From Sabellastarte sp. h YS-2021 (taxonomy: Eukaryota > Annelida > Polychaeta > Sabellida > Sabellidae), in NCBI GenBank assembly GCA_964017235.1, contig OZ024935.1:34451596-34515595 (forward strand): a DNA stretch of 64,000 nucleotides, in the 5' to 3' direction. The stretch's first letter is position 1. Each line of letters begins with the position of its first letter. The position numbers and the translations under genes are program-made. Positions 10,861-21,547 of the stretch are shown here, piece by piece. The notes beneath the pieces are model-generated. The model was not told the DNA's origin and did no database searches. It was given only the letters and a program-made list of their open reading frames with translations.

Positions 10861-11777
10861 AGCAAATCTCAGATTTCTTTATGTACCTGTACCAAGACCT
10901 AAACAGGCGCCCCTCTACCATTGATGGTTACAGGACAGCTATTGTTGACACTCTGGGCCCTACGGCCCAGCATATTGCCCATAATGAGGACCTTCACAGG
11001 TTGCTCTCCAGTTTTCACAGGGATCGCCCCAAGAGTTCCAGAAACCTTCCTCAGTGGAACCTATCTGTTGTCCTCAATGAGCTCACAAAAGCGCCCTTTG
11101 AGCCTATGAAAGACACAGACCTCAAACATCTCACTCTCAAGACTGCTTTCTTGCTAGCTCTGGCCTCCGGCAAGCGCCGCAGCGAAATCCACGCCTGGGT
11201 CGCAAACAAAGTATCTAATCTAGGCCAATGGGAAAAGGTAGCCTTGTTCCCTTCATCAGATTTTATAGCCAAAAACCAGCTAGCAAGAGAAGGTTCTCAA
11301 AGTGTGTCTCCGGTGACTATTCCTGCCTTGACTACCATTGTAGATAGACAATTCAAAGAAGACAGGACCTTATGTCCTGTACGGGCTCTGAGGTACTATC
11401 TGGACCGAACCAAGGACCTGAGAGGGTCTCGGTCTCTTCTTTTCATCTCCTTCAAGAAAGGACATACCTCAGATATCAGACCCGCTACTCTCTCTTCATG
11501 GTTGAAACAAACCATTCTACTTTGTTATAAGCAAGCAGACCAGCAAGCCTTGGACTTAGTCCAAGTTAAAGCGCATGACATTAGGGCCTTCGCAGCCTCT
11601 AAGGCTTTTTACGGTGGGGTATCGGTGGACCAGATCATGCAAGCGTGTCACTGGAAAGCTCACAACACGTTTACCAATTTTTATCTAAAAGACCTTACTT
11701 GGTCGGACAACGACAACAACTTGTATCTGGGACCAGTAGTAGCGGCTCAACAGGTCCTAGACCCTTCTCCTCAGTGA
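8880..11777 (+). CDS. DIRS-A tyrosine recombinase frame
   Basis: A 965-residue open frame. Only about the last 350 residues (from about 10700) look like protein of known family: a tyrosine recombinase with an N-terminal helical region (KWALFEKWCRDN, FFMYLYQDLN) and a catalytic half with KRRSEIHAW (first Arg), AHDIRAFAAS (His-x-x-Arg) and a downstream HWKAHNTFTNFYL block with the His/Trp and Tyr positions. The enzyme would insert the circular DNA copy by strand exchange, replacing the integrase of LTR elements. The upstream 2 kb overlaps the reverse transcriptase frame and may simply be open. Expression of the recombinase part could use an internal start or splicing; the sequence does not decide. 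Confidence 0.85.
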   Translation: MLSQRVKYHHQWLRSAIPLKAKLDKISSDCVRVQGPSKRPSLGRLHPVSPVKERYRKGGKCKISRVLQSPVSCTQTSPKVEASNRPKQAQHFSTRRKVQNGNARVHQDFSDSRGMGSVNRSVGRLPPHPHPSKLKEVPKILPQVTGVPVHLAPIRTSHSPPGIHHGRKRSETHGPQQRTQTSPIPGRLADQVSVPGGSISEHSGSGRSHPVLGMDHKPREIRTETNSGVLVRGLRIPPRFSPCKTHSREMAQTSGFDPTTQVETCFDCKMFDVSNWVASLNGEDGPGGTPSHETVSVSPERALEISSVAGQPPSLDRSHFCSSGLVAESYKCDERRRPSSQRPQYPTLYRRLKRRLGRSLRSKFHQGSVVSPGKRTSHKRPRIKSCLSGSQTLQRPVSGPNSASCHGQLNCGSLHKQTRGNTLGGDVRTPVETHDLVPPLSHNLESQAHSRVPECDGRPTFQVEPGPVDRMVTPSTGVQTDLPKVVHSPRGPFCHLSEPQAPSVRVSYPRPPGLGHRCSKHRLDGSHCLCLPSNGSPSQGDPKNQAVHLPDHSNSPRLARDALVLGPSAALNRDPSATPGVDNTPQAVPQLRVPQLPAAPQPPRLVSRSGQLQEQGFSVEVAERIAAPQRSSTRNIYKSKWALFEKWCRDNSVDFSSPSVKQISDFFMYLYQDLNRRPSTIDGYRTAIVDTLGPTAQHIAHNEDLHRLLSSFHRDRPKSSRNLPQWNLSVVLNELTKAPFEPMKDTDLKHLTLKTAFLLALASGKRRSEIHAWVANKVSNLGQWEKVALFPSSDFIAKNQLAREGSQSVSPVTIPALTTIVDRQFKEDRTLCPVRALRYYLDRTKDLRGSRSLLFISFKKGHTSDIRPATLSSWLKQTILLCYKQADQQALDLVQVKAHDIRAFAASKAFYGGVSVDQIMQACHWKAHNTFTNFYLKDLTWSDNDNNLYLGPVVAAQQVLDPSPQ

Positions 11778-12250
11778 TGTCTCCTTCGGGAAGAAAAGGG
11801 AGGGGGGCACGTCCGCTACAGCTAAGCCTTCAGGAGTCTCCCCAGGTCTAGGTATAAGCTACCTCATCAGGGTGTTACAGGTAAGGTCTCTCATATTAAA
11901 TTTACGTTAACTTTAAATTCTTGGGACCATAAGGTTGTCTTATAAATAAGGTTGCAATAACAATTCTCGAACCTTGACCTCATTTCTGACGTCATAGCCC
12001 TTAGGGGTTCTTCCTATCTGTGTACTCCGGGTACACAATCCTCCTTCCAAACACCCTACAGTGTACAACACTGTATATTCTCATCAGGTTTTTGGCTCTT
12101 TACAAGTCCGACCTTCAGGATTGGGACTCTGTAAATGGGACTCAGACTGGAAATTTTTCGGAACTATTTTTTATTACTCTCAATTCGAGAAAAACAACAT
12201 TCAGACCTTCCAGTCTCAGCTGTAATCCCGCCACCGGGCGGTTGAATTCA

Positions 12251-12352
12251 GCATTCAGTCCCACATGGTAAGCTATTGTAGCGCAATAAAATTGAAAATT
12301 TTAATTACTTAAATGTAGCTTTTATAAGCTACAAGCTTACCATGTGGGACTG
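12251..12352. repeat. DIRS-A internal complementary region
   Basis: The first 42 bp (12251-12292) are the reverse complement of the element's left end. The next 60 bp (12293-12352) are the reverse complement of its right end. The join at 12292/12293 therefore mirrors exactly the junction expected when the two ends meet in a circle. In the DIRS-1 replication model this region is the template that completes the ends and directs circle formation. The fit extends through the non-identical outer ends, so it is diagnostic. Confidence 0.92.
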
Positions 12353-12411
12353 AGAAGAGTCCCACCCTACCTCCCCGCTGTATTACAGCTGAGGGGACAT
12401 GGGTTTAATCT

Positions 12412-12555
12412 CAACGAAAAGGAGGCTGATACACAGGAAGTGATGACGTCACGACAACCTATGAGGCCGAACCAACTACATGCTTGTTTTTCTCGAGCGT
12501 TGGTCGTCTGTGCCTCGCGGCAACCAGTAAAGCATTCAGTCCCACATGGTAAGCT
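12412..12555 (-). repeat. DIRS-A right inverted terminal repeat
   Basis: Reverse complement of 6311-6454 over 144 bp with no mismatch that I can see. It is followed by a right-end-only tail (12556-12596) that ends in AAAATTTTCA. The same tail caps the right end of the copy at 38432-44162. Confidence 0.9.
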
Positions 12556-12596
12556 TGTAGCTTATAAAAGCTACATTTAAGTAATTAAAATTTTCA

Positions 12597-12784
12597 AGTT
12601 GCTACAGACAACTCAACAGTAGTAGCCTACATAAATAAATAAGGAGGAACCCACTAGGCAGAGATGTGTGCGCTCCTGTGGAAGATCATGACCTGGTACC
12701 ATCATTACCAGATAACCTTAAAAGCCAGACACATTCCAGTGTGTCTGAATGTGATGGCTGACCTTCTGTCCAGGTCAAACCAAG
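12597..12784 (+). mobile_element. Old DIRS-type retroelement, continuation after nested insertion (fossil)
   Basis: RNase H remnant of the older element, resuming where 6292 left off. Its flanks fit together with no duplicated or missing target bases relative to DIRS-A's own sequence at the same place. It then gives way at about 12784 to a member of a second DIRS family, so the rest of the older element is missing from this window. Confidence 0.8.
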
Positions 12785-15700
12785 GATACTGGTTACAGAG
12801 GAATGCTTCACCTACACCAGGTAGGACCTGCTACCAGTTGCCTAAGATGAATTCTTAGATCAATCATTGGTCTTGGTGAGATGACAGTGTCCCGAGGTAC
12901 TACCTGTAAACCTTCCCTTATCACGCATCTCACCAGCCTGTTATCGGTGCTGGACTTGACTGGATGGATAATAGATTTCACCCTTACAAACAATTGGATA
13001 GACAAACATAGGACCAGAGACCTGACAAACCAGCATGAAAACAAATAGGTCATTTCAACAGCAACAGAAAAGGTGGTCAAAAATAAGTTTTCATCACGTC
13101 CAGCCAGGGGTCAGGCATCATACAAATGACAATTACTGTGTAAATGCTCTGCCTTGGAAGCGGCTGGTCCGGGGCCAAGAGTCTGTAAAATGTAAAAACT
13201 TGTGTCAGCCCCACCAGACCAGACCACAGCAGAGACACTGTTAACTTGACTTGTATCATTGTCACCAGACCGGACCAGTGTCCTGAGAGATAGTAAATGT
13301 TTGTCAGACTACCAAATGTCCCAAATCTTGCACAAAATTTGCCTGTAGGGGCCAGACTAAATCAGTTTTGGGAAACTTAGGAAGCCTTGGGGGCTGGACC
13401 CTAGGTAGTACAAATGTTAAATTAGGGCTACACCCTCCCTCTCCAGACCAGACCAAGCATGACAAGGTCACCTACAATCATCAGCTGCTATGTACATCCT
13501 CACAGGAACCTCTACCTTCTGGGGGCATTGTATCAGCTGACAAAGATGCAGTAGAGTTGGTCTAAAATCAAATCTGCAGTTTTACAACCGGCTATTTTTT
13601 GGTCCCAAAAACCAAACAACATATGGAGACCTATACTAGATCTGAGCAATTTCAACAAATTCCTTAAGGCAGAAAAATTCAAAATGGAGACACCAGAAAC
13701 AATCTGGACCTCCCTACAGACAGTGGTGTGGGTCACATCCATAGATTCAAGGATGCCTACTTCCATATACCCATACAAAACCAATCAAGAAAATATGTAG
13801 ATTCATGTACAGGGCAAAGCATACCAGTTCAAAGCACTTTGTCTGTCCACAGCTCCCTTGGAGTTCACTATTGTGACCAAGAAGTCAAACTGTTGGCCTT
13901 ACAGAAGGGTATAAGAATCGACCTGTACCTAGACGACAGGTTGGTCTGGGCCAGATCCCACCACACTTGTCTCCAGCATACACAAACACTAGTACCTCTT
14001 TGTCACGACCTAGGTTGGCTAGTAAACATTGAAAAATCAGAACTGGACCCCAAGCAAGTCTTCGATTTGTAGGCTACCAGTTTGACCTGAAAGAGGGCAG
14101 GGTCAGACCCACCCTTGACCGATGGCAGACACTGACAACCAAAATCAGAGGATTATTAACTGGACCACATAGGGCTGTTAACAGCAACAGAAAAATAGGT
14201 TCACCTAGGTCGAGTGCCTATGAGGCCCATTCAGTATCACGTCAAACAAAACTGGAGGGTCCAAGAATCACTAGCAAAGGGATACCAGTTCTCCACCCCC
14301 ATTTAAAATGGTGCTGGAGGAAAGCAATGTGCTACAAGGTCAACCATTACACCCACTAAAATATGCTCTGCAATTGTTTACAGATGCATCAAAAGAAGGC
14401 TGGGGCGCTCTCTTAAACTATCACACTGCAAGGGAAAACGGGTCCCTTCCAGAAAGCAAGCTACACATAAATAACCTAGAACTAAAGGCAGTCTTCTTGG
14501 CCCTAAGAGTTCCAAGACCTGCCAGAACAACATAGTTCTTATAGCCACAGACAACACCACAGTGGTTGCCTATATAAACAAAGAAGGGGGATGAAATCGG
14601 GCCCTCTGTGTGCCCTTCTGTGGAGAATCCTGACCTGGTGTACATTCCATGCCGGCTGAATGTGGTAGCAGACAAACTATCCAGGCTAAGCCAGACTATT
14701 CAAACGGAGTGGTCTCTCCTTCCAGAGGTCTTCCAGGCAATGTGCAACAGGTGGCACCAACCTCAAATAGACCTCTTTTGACGAGGTTCAACAACAATCT
14801 AGCCAAATTTGTGTCACCAGTGCCAGACGCCCAGGCCTGGGCAGTCGATGTACTCAGTCTGCCATTGGAGGGTCTGGACCCATATGCCTTACCACCAGCA
14901 GCCACCTTGGGCAAAGTGGTGGGGAAGTTGCAGGATTACTCATGCAGGAGAATCATTCCGATTGCTCCGGGGTGGCCCGACATGCCCTGGTTCTGGGATC
15001 TAGTGGCCATGTCCAGTCAAATCCCACTGAGCCTGCCCAACCCGCTCACAAAACCAGTCAATCAGACTCCACACAGGAATCTGTCAAACCTAAATCCACA
15101 TGTGTGGCTCCTAGAGCCTCAGCAATCAAGAAGTAGGGCCTCTCTGAAGCAGTGGCAGCATGAATTGAGGCTCCTCAGAGAGGATCAACCAGATCAGATT
15201 ATGAGGCAAAGTGGGGCATTTTTACAAAGTGGTGCCTCAGTAATCAGGTGGACTTCAGGCCACCCCCTATAAAGTCAGTAGCTGACTTCCTCATGTACCT
15301 GTTGCAGGACAGGAAGTTACAGCCCAGTAGCATTGGTTACAGGCCAGCCATTGCCGATAAACTGGGAAATTCACCCATTAATGTCAGCAAAGATGAAAAT
15401 CTCACTTCTCTTCTAGATAGTTTCCACAGAGACAAATCCAAAGGACGGAGGGGGATCCCCTCCTGGAACTTCTCCCTGGTGTTGCACCAGCTGACAAAGG
15501 CTCCCTGTGAACCAATTAAAGAGGCCCCCTTGAAGCATTTGACTTTCAGGACTGTTCCTCTTGGCCGTTGGGTCGGCAAACACAGAAGTGAGATACATGC
15601 TTGGCAAAACAAAAACATCAGACACCAGTCAGACTGGTCCAAGGTGTCCCTGTACCCATCTTCCAGCTTTCTTTGAAAGAATCAGCTGGCCAAAGAGGGT

Positions 15701-16260
15701 CCAGACAGTATGGCCCCAACTCTGGATAAGTCCCTCTAGTCTGATAGGTCCCTGTGTCGGGTCAGAGTATTGTACTACTATTTGAACAGGACCTCAGACA
15801 TTAGGCAGAACAAGGAGTTAGTCTTTGTCTCCTTTAAGAAAGGCTTTGACCAGAACGTCTTACCTGCCACTATCTCCTCATGGATCAAACAGACTGTGAT
15901 CCTCTGTTATATGTCCCATGCTTCCTTCGAGAGGTTTATTTGCCTTCTGGGACTGAACTCATCCCTCTCTTCCCCTACCTCAGAGCAGGTCCTCTTAAAA
16001 AAAGGGGGTGGCAATGTCGGTATAGCCCTGGGTAACTGGCTTCTGGTAACCGACCATGGCCTTACAGGGTTTCTTGACCTCAAGGTCAAACCAGGCCTGG
16101 GCCTATGGGTCTCCTGATGAAGTCCGCCTAGACCGTAGGTTCACATAAGTCCCTAGTAACTTACCCACCGACCAAGAGGTAGTTCTTCAGCAATTGTCCA
16201 TTGGATAGGAAGTATTAATGCAATAAAATTGCAAATTTAATAAGTAAATTAGATTTTAAT
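12785..16260 (+). mobile_element. DIRS-type retroelement, second family (DIRS-D fossil)
   Basis: Parts in order: Cys-containing gag-like remnant near 13140-13250, reverse transcriptase (about 13560-14100), RNase H (about 14300-14600), methyltransferase-like block (about 14760-15050) and tyrosine recombinase (about 15170-15950). A terminal sequence containing TGTCCATTGGATAGGA lies near 16198. It belongs to the same family as the minus-strand copy at 44163-47700 and is distinct from DIRS-A: the residues around the methyltransferase-like and recombinase domains differ, and so do the ends. Old and broken many times. The left boundary is uncertain. Confidence 0.8.
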
Positions 16261-16560
16261 AATCTTAATTTTAATAATCTATGATATATAATACATGAAA
16301 TGACCAAAAATTAACATCCAACAATATGTATGTGCTGAGAAATAGATGAAAATATCTGTGTAAATGACAGACACTACAAATCAAGCGACCAACGAGAAAG
16401 TAGGAAGAAATCGCGTAGTGTACCACAAGAGGGCAACTTGAGGCTACAGCCAATTATAAATGTCTATTTTTGTTAGACGTTGGCCTGATGCCTTGCGGCC
16501 ATCCGAGAACAGCATTAAGTCCCACATGGTAAGCTATTGTTGCAAATTTAATAAGAAAAA
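16261..16560 (-). mobile_element. Solo DIRS left end (fossil)
   Basis: Matches the left terminal region of the minus-strand DIRS copy at about 43890-44162 in the same orientation, including the CATTAAGTCCCACATGGTAAG core and the GACGTTGGCC and CATCCGAGAACAGC words. No coding part is attached, so it is an end-only remnant. Confidence 0.7.
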
Positions 16561-17045
16561 TAGATTTTTATCTAAATAAAGATGATACCCTATCCAATGG
16601 ACAGGCAAGGCCCTCCCATCCGGCACCGCTATCAGCTTACTAGGTTTAGATAATGAAAAAGATGCTATGACGTCACTCTGTCTAGACAGGAAGGAAGTAC
16701 GATGTGCCCCCTGGCATATGCACAGTGGGGCCGGCCAGCCGGTGGAAACACAGGACGTCTGAGTCCTCCCACCCCCCACCTCCTTTGTAGCCCGAGGATG
16801 ACCAAGCTTAGGGAAAAGGTGTATAATTTTTCGGGCTGCAACAATCGGACCCAGGTATAAGTTATCATTATCTGATCATGTTAAATCTTTTAGATAAAAG
16901 TTTGTAAACATGTGTGCTTTCCAGGAACGTGCCTGCATAATCTGGTCTACAGAAAACACCACTGTAAAAGGCTTTGGAGGCTGCAAAAGTCCCGATATCA
17001 TGGACTTTTCTCCTGGACCAAGTCTAGGGCTTGTTGGTCTGCTTG
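16561..17045 (-). mobile_element. DIRS remnants: terminal fragment plus recombinase fragment (fossil)
   Basis: 16561-16800 resembles 35620-35840 (shared GATGCTATGAC, ACAGGAAG and GGAGAACACAGGAC-type words), a terminal region of the second DIRS family. 16905-17045 is a minus-strand piece of tyrosine recombinase, comparable with 39400-39510 in the DIRS copy downstream. Old, partial and broken. Confidence 0.6.
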
Positions 17046-17432
17046 TTTATAACAATAATTCCAGGGGGACCTTTTAAAAAGCTTTTAGCCTTTTTTTACT
17101 GAAAACAACTTTTTTCCCATTTTTTTCAAGAAAAACCTTTTTTAAGCCAAAAAGTGGCATGAAAACATTTTTCAACCTTTCTTTTCAAGCTGAAACATTT
17201 TTTTTTCACAGCAGTCAAATTTGTTGATGGAAATTTAATAAATTTATTGTGCATACATTTAATGTGAATAGCTATAATTGAGTGTTTCATACTATTTGAC
17301 ATCAGACCATACAGTGATGTTGACATTGCAATACCAACAAAAATAAATGTTTGGTCTGAGAGGAGTTAACAGTCTGAAACAGTAGTAATCAATCTCCAAG
17401 AAAGCCTAAAATGTAGGAACGTATATATTTGT

Positions 17433-17555
17433 TATATCCACAGATGAAACTCGGGGATATACTGGTTTCACATCCATTGTGCTGCCGAACCATATGTTTT
17501 GATTTGTGTGTGCGATAACTCAAAAACACTTTCATGGACTTCATTGAAAGATTAA
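17433..17555 (-). repeat. Hairpin-ended repeat (family H), terminal part left of Harbinger-1
   Basis: Read on the minus strand, this stretch ends in TATATCCCCGAG...CTGTGGATATA, the same terminal hairpin seen at 54960-54990. Upstream it has the phrase TTTTTGAGTTATCGC, also found near 54892-54906. It continues at 21779-21900 on the far side of the Harbinger insertion. Confidence 0.65.
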
Positions 17556-17639
17556 TGCAGGTGTTCCACTGGAGCCGACAGGCTGGTAACTATGCATTTT
17601 TGGAGAGTCGGGACCAATGTTTACATGGTTGGTTAGGGT

Positions 17640-18010
17640 CGGTTTCAAGATACTGGCCTGTCGGGGAGAGTCGGTGAAATATCAAACATCTTCCCGGCTT
17701 GTCGGTTAATCAAACAAGCCTGTCTGTATCCGGGTTGTCCCAAATATGGTCTTCCAGACTGTACGTGATGACTCACCGACCGTGCGGGAAGTGTTACAGT
17801 ACAGTCGGTAACTGTAGCCGGCCAGTCTGTAAGTGTTCCCAACAGGCCTGTAACTTTATCCGACTGGGTCCTACAGTCGGGAAAAATTGTAACCAACAGG
17901 CCGTAAACTGAAACAGACAAGCCGTAAACAATAACCGACAGGCCTGTAACACAAACAGACAAGATGGGAACTGTAACCAACAGGCTGGCAATTTGTTGGC
18001 ATCTTACGGC
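17640..18010. repeat. Harbinger-1 subterminal word cluster
   Basis: About 370 bp packed with direct and inverted copies of CCTGTCGG, CCGACAGG and ACAGGCCTGTAAC. Fewer copies recur near the other end (CTGTCGGGG at 21655-21665). Dense subterminal motifs in both orientations often serve as transposase or accessory-protein binding sites in DNA transposons. The role here is inference. Confidence 0.6.
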
Positions 18011-18250
18011 CTGTCGGTTTCAGAATCTGTGGGTATAAAAAGGCGAGTCGGTACACAATCTGCGTATATTTGGGCTTTGACTTGTCGAGACAACTGGTGT
18101 GCAGCTTTGATTTTAGGTTTTTTATTTTTTTGAAATTAGCTTTGAGCTAGACTGGACTGGTTGGGAGTGAAATCTGTTCTGTGAGGTCTCACTTTTATTT
18201 TTAAATTTTGTTTTTTTAAAATAAGCTGTACAATTGATTGATTGATCAGC

Positions 18251-19813
18251 ATGCCAAGGGGCAGAAGGAGAAAGATTGAAGTACCCAGAGATACTCAACC
18301 AGAGTTTGAGTTAGGAGATACAGCTGAGGATATAGAGAGGAGGAGGCAGAGAGAGGAGAGGGATGAGAGAGAGAGGAGAGAGCAGGAAGAGAGGGACAGA
18401 GAGAGGATGGAGAGAGAGAGCAGGGAAGAGGAGGAAAGGGAGAGAAGAGAATGCGAACTGACACGGATACTGATGTAGAATCAACTCAATCCAGACAGAA
18501 GGGTCATTTTCCTGAATGCCATTTTCCTGAATGATTCAGACGAAGAAGCCATCGTGGAGTTCGTTAAACAGCAGGAGGAACTTTATGACAGGACCAACAA
18601 CAGTTTCAAAGACAAGCAGAAGAAAGAAAGACTTTAGGAGCAGCTAGCATCTACCAGAAACTTGCCTATCAAGACTGTGAAGAAGTGGTTCGAGACTCAC
18701 CGTACCAGATATGGCAAGCTCACTCAGACGAAGTCAGGACAAGCAGCTGAGAAGAGCACAGAACGACAGACCTGGCTGAAGGACAGTTTCAGTTTTCAAC
18801 GAGGTCACATCAGAAGGAAGGGAGTTTCCAAGTCTTCTGCATTCAAGTCACCCCAGAGACCTGCAGTTCCAGATACATCCAGGGACAGAGTCTGAGATGG
18901 AAATCAGCATTGTATCAGATGTTACTCATCAGCCTTCGAGCACCAGTCCAAAGCGACGACAGCCTCCAGTCGCGACTACCACCACTTCTGCAGATCCCAT
19001 CTTAGATCAGTTCCAGCAGATGAGGTCGATGATTTCCACATTTTTGGGTGCACGTCAGGACCCCACTCCAAGTCCTAGACAGTCGTTCTGCAACTATCTC
19101 CACTGTGAGATTGAAAACCTGGAAGAAAGGCACTTTTTACCCTTCAGGAATGAGACAGTGAAGCTTCTCCATGAAATACAGTACAAGGCCGAAGAACACA
19201 AGGGACAGGTCAGCAAAAGTCAAGAGGTCACCATATTTCAACTTCCAGAAGCATCACAGGCCACAGCAGGACGTGAATACATACCATACCGGAAACTCAA
19301 CCAGTCTCCATTCCAGTTGTGCAGCCTACACAGACAGCCACAGGAGAGCCGGTTACAGTGATTGCCAAAGTACAGCAACCATCAAGGCCTTCATCTTCAT
19401 CAGCATCAGCACAGCCAACTTCTTACGTAGTTGTGGATGACCAACAGCCTGGGACTTCCAGACAGATGATTTTCAACCCATCTTCAGTTGCACCTTCACA
19501 ACAGGAGGAAAGTCAGCACAACACTTCTGGATTATCCAGTCTCCTTGGAGCTATTCCCAGTGTGCTTCAGTATCAGCAGATGGACACACCACAGCCATTT
19601 TCACCCTCTCAACTTCAACTTCAACCAGCACCGTCACCAGTGCCATCTTCCACTCATCATAAACAGTCAAGACCTCCCAGTCAGTCCAGCCAGCAGAGTC
19701 AGTCAGCCCAAATCAGCAGATTAGCCCGCACAAGTCGCACCAACCAGGCCCTTTTAAGAGCCACCCGAATCTTCCAAAAACAATTAAGCTACATGTCTGC
19801 CCAAAAAACATAA
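18251..19813 (+). pseudogene. Harbinger-1 MADF/BESS-type DNA-binding protein, disrupted
   Basis: The likely start is ATG at 18251 (MPRGRRRKI). An extremely charged Arg/Glu stretch follows (about 18340-18460), then a MADF-like domain (EAIVEFVKQQEELYDRT near 18545, KTVKKWFETHRTRYGKL near 18674), then a BESS-like block (SFCNYLHCEIENLEERHF near 19082), then a Ser/Gln/Pro-rich tail ending at a stop at 19811-19813. The plus-strand frame that opens it carries in-frame TAG codons at 18476 and 18635. The reading frame changes between about 18890 and 18900 and again near 19320. In active Harbingers this second protein binds DNA and helps bring the transposase to the element ends and into the nucleus. 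Family assignment by domain order; I am fairly sure of MADF, less of BESS. Confidence 0.75.
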
Positions 19814-20023
19814 AAAGCACACCGTCGAACACTTACACCTCCCACAGTCCACAAAAAAATTGTATGAATGAATGAGTGAATGTTATACAAATATTATTAA
19901 AGTTCCACCACAAAACTGAGGAAAAAAAATAAACAAAAAGTCCCCTTAATAAAAAATAATCCCCTAAGACATTAAAGTGCAATCACCCACCTCCAACAAA
20001 ACTCCGTTTTAAAAAACACACAC

Positions 20024-20042
20024 CCCCCCCCCCCCCCCCCCA

Positions 20043-20070
<28 letters not shown>
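20024..20070. repeat. Poly(C)/poly(A) tract
   Basis: A long run of C followed directly by a run of A inside Harbinger-1, between the two convergent genes. Low-complexity and prone to assembly error. Confidence 0.7.
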
Positions 20071-20073
<3 letters not shown>

Positions 20074-20622
20074 CAAAAAAAAAACCAAGATCCAGACTCA
20101 AACCCACTTCCCTCCCTCCCAAAACCCAACTTGAAATAAAATCCCACATGCACACTCACAGACAAACAAATGTGAGGCCTAACAAAATATTCAAACATAT
20201 GATTGGCAGTGGACTAACAAACTGGAAAAAAATATTAAACTGGGAGTGCAAATCTGTATAATTTTGTCTTAAAAATTTCCCAGCATTTTTTTTTTTTATT
20301 CTTGGCATAAAATATTTTCAGGTATTTATTTGGTTATTTTTTCTAAGAATATAGCCAGGTCATGTTGGGGTGGAATGTCAACTTTGTAAATTGAGGACCT
20401 GGGTTTAATCTGTAAGTGATGAATTTTTTTGTGTGAACTGAGTTTGGGATGGATTTGTGTTTGTGATGGGGAATGGTTTTGGTGAAATTGAACTTATACA
20501 AAAAAAGTTAGAAAATTGGGGTTATTTTTGAGGCAACACTTTGCATAAATAGAAGTTCTCAGATTATTTGGGTAGTCCTGAAAAGGACTGATAGATGACG
20601 GCATGTTCTCCCCTCAGTCTTC

Positions 20623-21547
20623 TTAAACTCTGTCCTCCTGCCCAGACAGCGCCCCCACGTGATTGAAGTAGTCTTTCAGCATGTCTCGTTGATGTTTGGC
20701 CTCCCTCGATGGGTTTCTTAAGTTCTCATGATGTCTCTGTTCCCCCTGATCCCCCTGTGGTAGTATGTCGTCAGCTGGAGTGGGTGGTCTGTCTGCTCCT
20801 CCCGGATGGCTTCTCAACATATTATGTAGTACCACACATGTTAACACAATGTCTCACAACTTTTGGCCTCTGCTCCATGGTGGTCAACAGCACCCTGAAT
20901 CACTTGACAAGTATACCAAATGAGTTCTCAACGACCCTCCTCCCCCTGGATATCCTGTAGTTGGCTATTCTCTCTTCTCTGGTCAGTTGGCGTCTACTGT
21001 AAGGCTTGACCAGCCAAGGCATCAGGGCAAAGGCGTCGTCCCCCAGCAGGGAGTAGTGTAGATCTGGCCTCCCAGGTCCAAGTGGTTCAGGTGGTGGTAG
21101 TCCCAAGGTTCCGTTTCCAATTCTTCTTTTCAGTTTGCTGTGGTTGAAAATCTGTGCATCAGATGATGACCCACTGGCCCCCGCGTTGACCCACAGGAAC
21201 TTGTAATCTGCATTGACTAAAGCCAAAAGTACCAGGGAGAAGTAGCCCTTGTACTTGAAATATTCACTGCCAGACCTCTTGGGCTTCTTGATAGCAATGT
21301 GTTTTCCATCTAATGCACCGACTGCATGGGGGGCATTCCATCTGTTTCTAAATCTTTCTTCAATTTTCTTCCAATCTTCAGGATCAGTGGGGCACACCAG
21401 ATACTCTTGTTGAAATTCTTTCAAAATGGCTTTGCAGACTTGGGGGACAAATTTGCAGATGGTCGTTCTTTCAACCCTCCAGTGGTATTGCAGTGAGGTG
21501 TAGCTTTCCCCTGTGGATAAGTGTCTCAAAGTAACTGCCAGTTTCAA
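20623..21547 (-). pseudogene. Harbinger-1 DDE transposase, disrupted
   Basis: The open part (20900-21547, 215 residues) contains the DDE_Tnp_4-type core. GALDGKHIAI holds Asp80, then come NADYKFLWVNAGA (Asp114) and SSSDAQIF (Asp130), and [13 protein letters not shown] holds Glu207. It begins at TLRHLSTGESYTSLQY, so roughly the first 80-100 residues usual for HARBI1-like transposases are missing. It then meets an in-frame TGA just after FGILVK, and a +1 change precedes the C-terminal piece (20623-20847, CVVLHNMLRSHPGG). The core is otherwise well preserved. The enzyme would cut and join the element ends. This copy is inactive on its own but may have been mobilised in trans. Confidence 0.88.

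Larger units (their letters stand above)
6293..12596 (+). mobile_element. Complete-looking DIRS-type retrotransposon (DIRS-A)
   Basis: A 6.3-kb element with every hallmark of the DIRS1 group. It has inverted terminal repeats, a gag-like frame, a reverse transcriptase/RNase H/methyltransferase-like frame, an overlapping frame ending in a tyrosine recombinase, and an internal complementary region just inside the right terminal repeat. It looks whole, and I see no break. The 144-bp terminal repeats match perfectly as far as I can read, so it is young. It sits inside the RNase H region of an older relative, with no target-site duplication. That fits recombinase-mediated rather than integrase-mediated insertion. 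Confidence 0.93.

Noticed and set aside
6293-12596. LTR retrotransposon or Polinton
   Set aside because: No direct long terminal repeats and no DDE integrase, protein-primed polymerase or capsid set. Inverted ends, an internal complementary region and a tyrosine recombinase fit DIRS.
20024-20070. Structured C/A tract as a regulatory element
   Set aside because: Simple low-complexity run between two damaged transposon genes; no evidence of function.
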